Assembly (NCBI GenBank): GCA_963693305.1
Contig: OY855903.1
Coordinates: 52,289,150 to 52,353,149, forward strand
Origin: Meandrina meandrites
Lineage: Eukaryota > Cnidaria > Anthozoa > Scleractinia > Meandrinidae
Length of the DNA stretch: 64,000 bases
Direction of reading: 5' to 3'
Shown: positions 63,586 through 64,000 of the stretch, piece after piece
How positions within the stretch are numbered: position 1 is the stretch's first letter
Layout: each line of letters starts with the position of its first letter
Translations under genes and position numbers: made by a program
The notes under the pieces: generated by a model
Told to the model about the DNA's origin: nothing
The model's input: the letters and a program-made list of their open reading frames with translations, nothing else
Database searches by the model: none

Positions 63586-64000
63586 CTAAAGAGAAAATTG
63601 AAGACCAGTGTTAGTAAGCCGTGTGAGCCTGTGATTCAGATAGAATTATTTCATTCAAATAAACCACTAAATTAGATGTTGTGTTAATGTCTGCTAGCCA
63701 AAGTTGTTGCATGCTGCAGTAATTAATATTATACACCTTGCGGTAAATAATATTTTTGCGCGCGTCATACTTAACACCTTCACCTTCTTGAGTGATGGAC
63801 AAAGGCCATTATCCACTTGATTTAACATTTTAATGCGCTTTGCACTTAACGACAGACAGACTAAACGGGGGCTTTGAAAGCTGACACTTGTCGTAAGATT
63901 ACAGTCAAATCTATAATGTGTTCGCTATTAAATTTCTGCAGTGATCCTTTTGAAGTTGTCCATATTGTAATGATGATATTGTTCCAAGCGACAGTCAGCT

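Overview
This is a eukaryotic genomic window, most likely from a cnidarian and probably an anthozoan or coral-like animal. The pointers are AT-rich, intron-dense DNA, many palindromic MITEs, tRNA-derived SINEs of a type I associate with anthozoans, an RTE-like LINE and TTAGGG-like tracts. The species cannot be fixed from sequence alone.

One large minus-strand gene fills the middle of the window (47427 down to 9304). I reconstructed 51 coding exons by following splice sites and intron phase. Read 5' to 3' it encodes: a cytoplasmic-looking Ser/Gly/Arg-rich N-terminus with no signal peptide (two exons); fifteen PLAT/LH2 domains of the LOXHD1 type, each made of exactly two exons and separated by nine short linker exons; and a complete armadillo region plus C-terminal tail of a p120/delta-catenin family protein ending in Asp-Leu-Trp-Val, close to the DSWV PDZ ligand of ARVCF, CTNND2 and PKP4. 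The exon lengths sum to 8202 nt (2733 residues plus stop) and every junction keeps frame. A PLAT array fused to a delta-catenin is the headline observation. Every PLAT module is a symmetrical phase 1-1 cassette, so exon 2 could also splice directly to the first Arm exon and give an ordinary delta-catenin of about 824 residues. The last linker exon reaches a stop just inside its intron, so a PLAT-only product is also possible.

The left flank (1-9300) is repeat-rich. It holds a 2-kb foldback, a 988-bp DNA transposon with perfect 30-bp terminal repeats and 7-bp target duplications, and an RTE-like LINE with a 16-bp target duplication whose 5' endonuclease part is inverted relative to its reverse-transcriptase part (twin-priming structure).

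The introns carry several non-autonomous elements. They include a Mutator-like 936-bp long-TIR element with a 9-bp target duplication, a 270-bp palindromic MITE with TA duplication, a 106-bp-period minisatellite and a cluster of E2F-like GCGCGGGAAA repeats.

The right flank (47.5-64 kb) is mostly gene-poor sequence with microsatellites, homopolymer G runs and hairpin MITEs. Near its end is a small tandem family of minus-strand exons for a short secreted, cysteine-containing peptide, with decayed copies.
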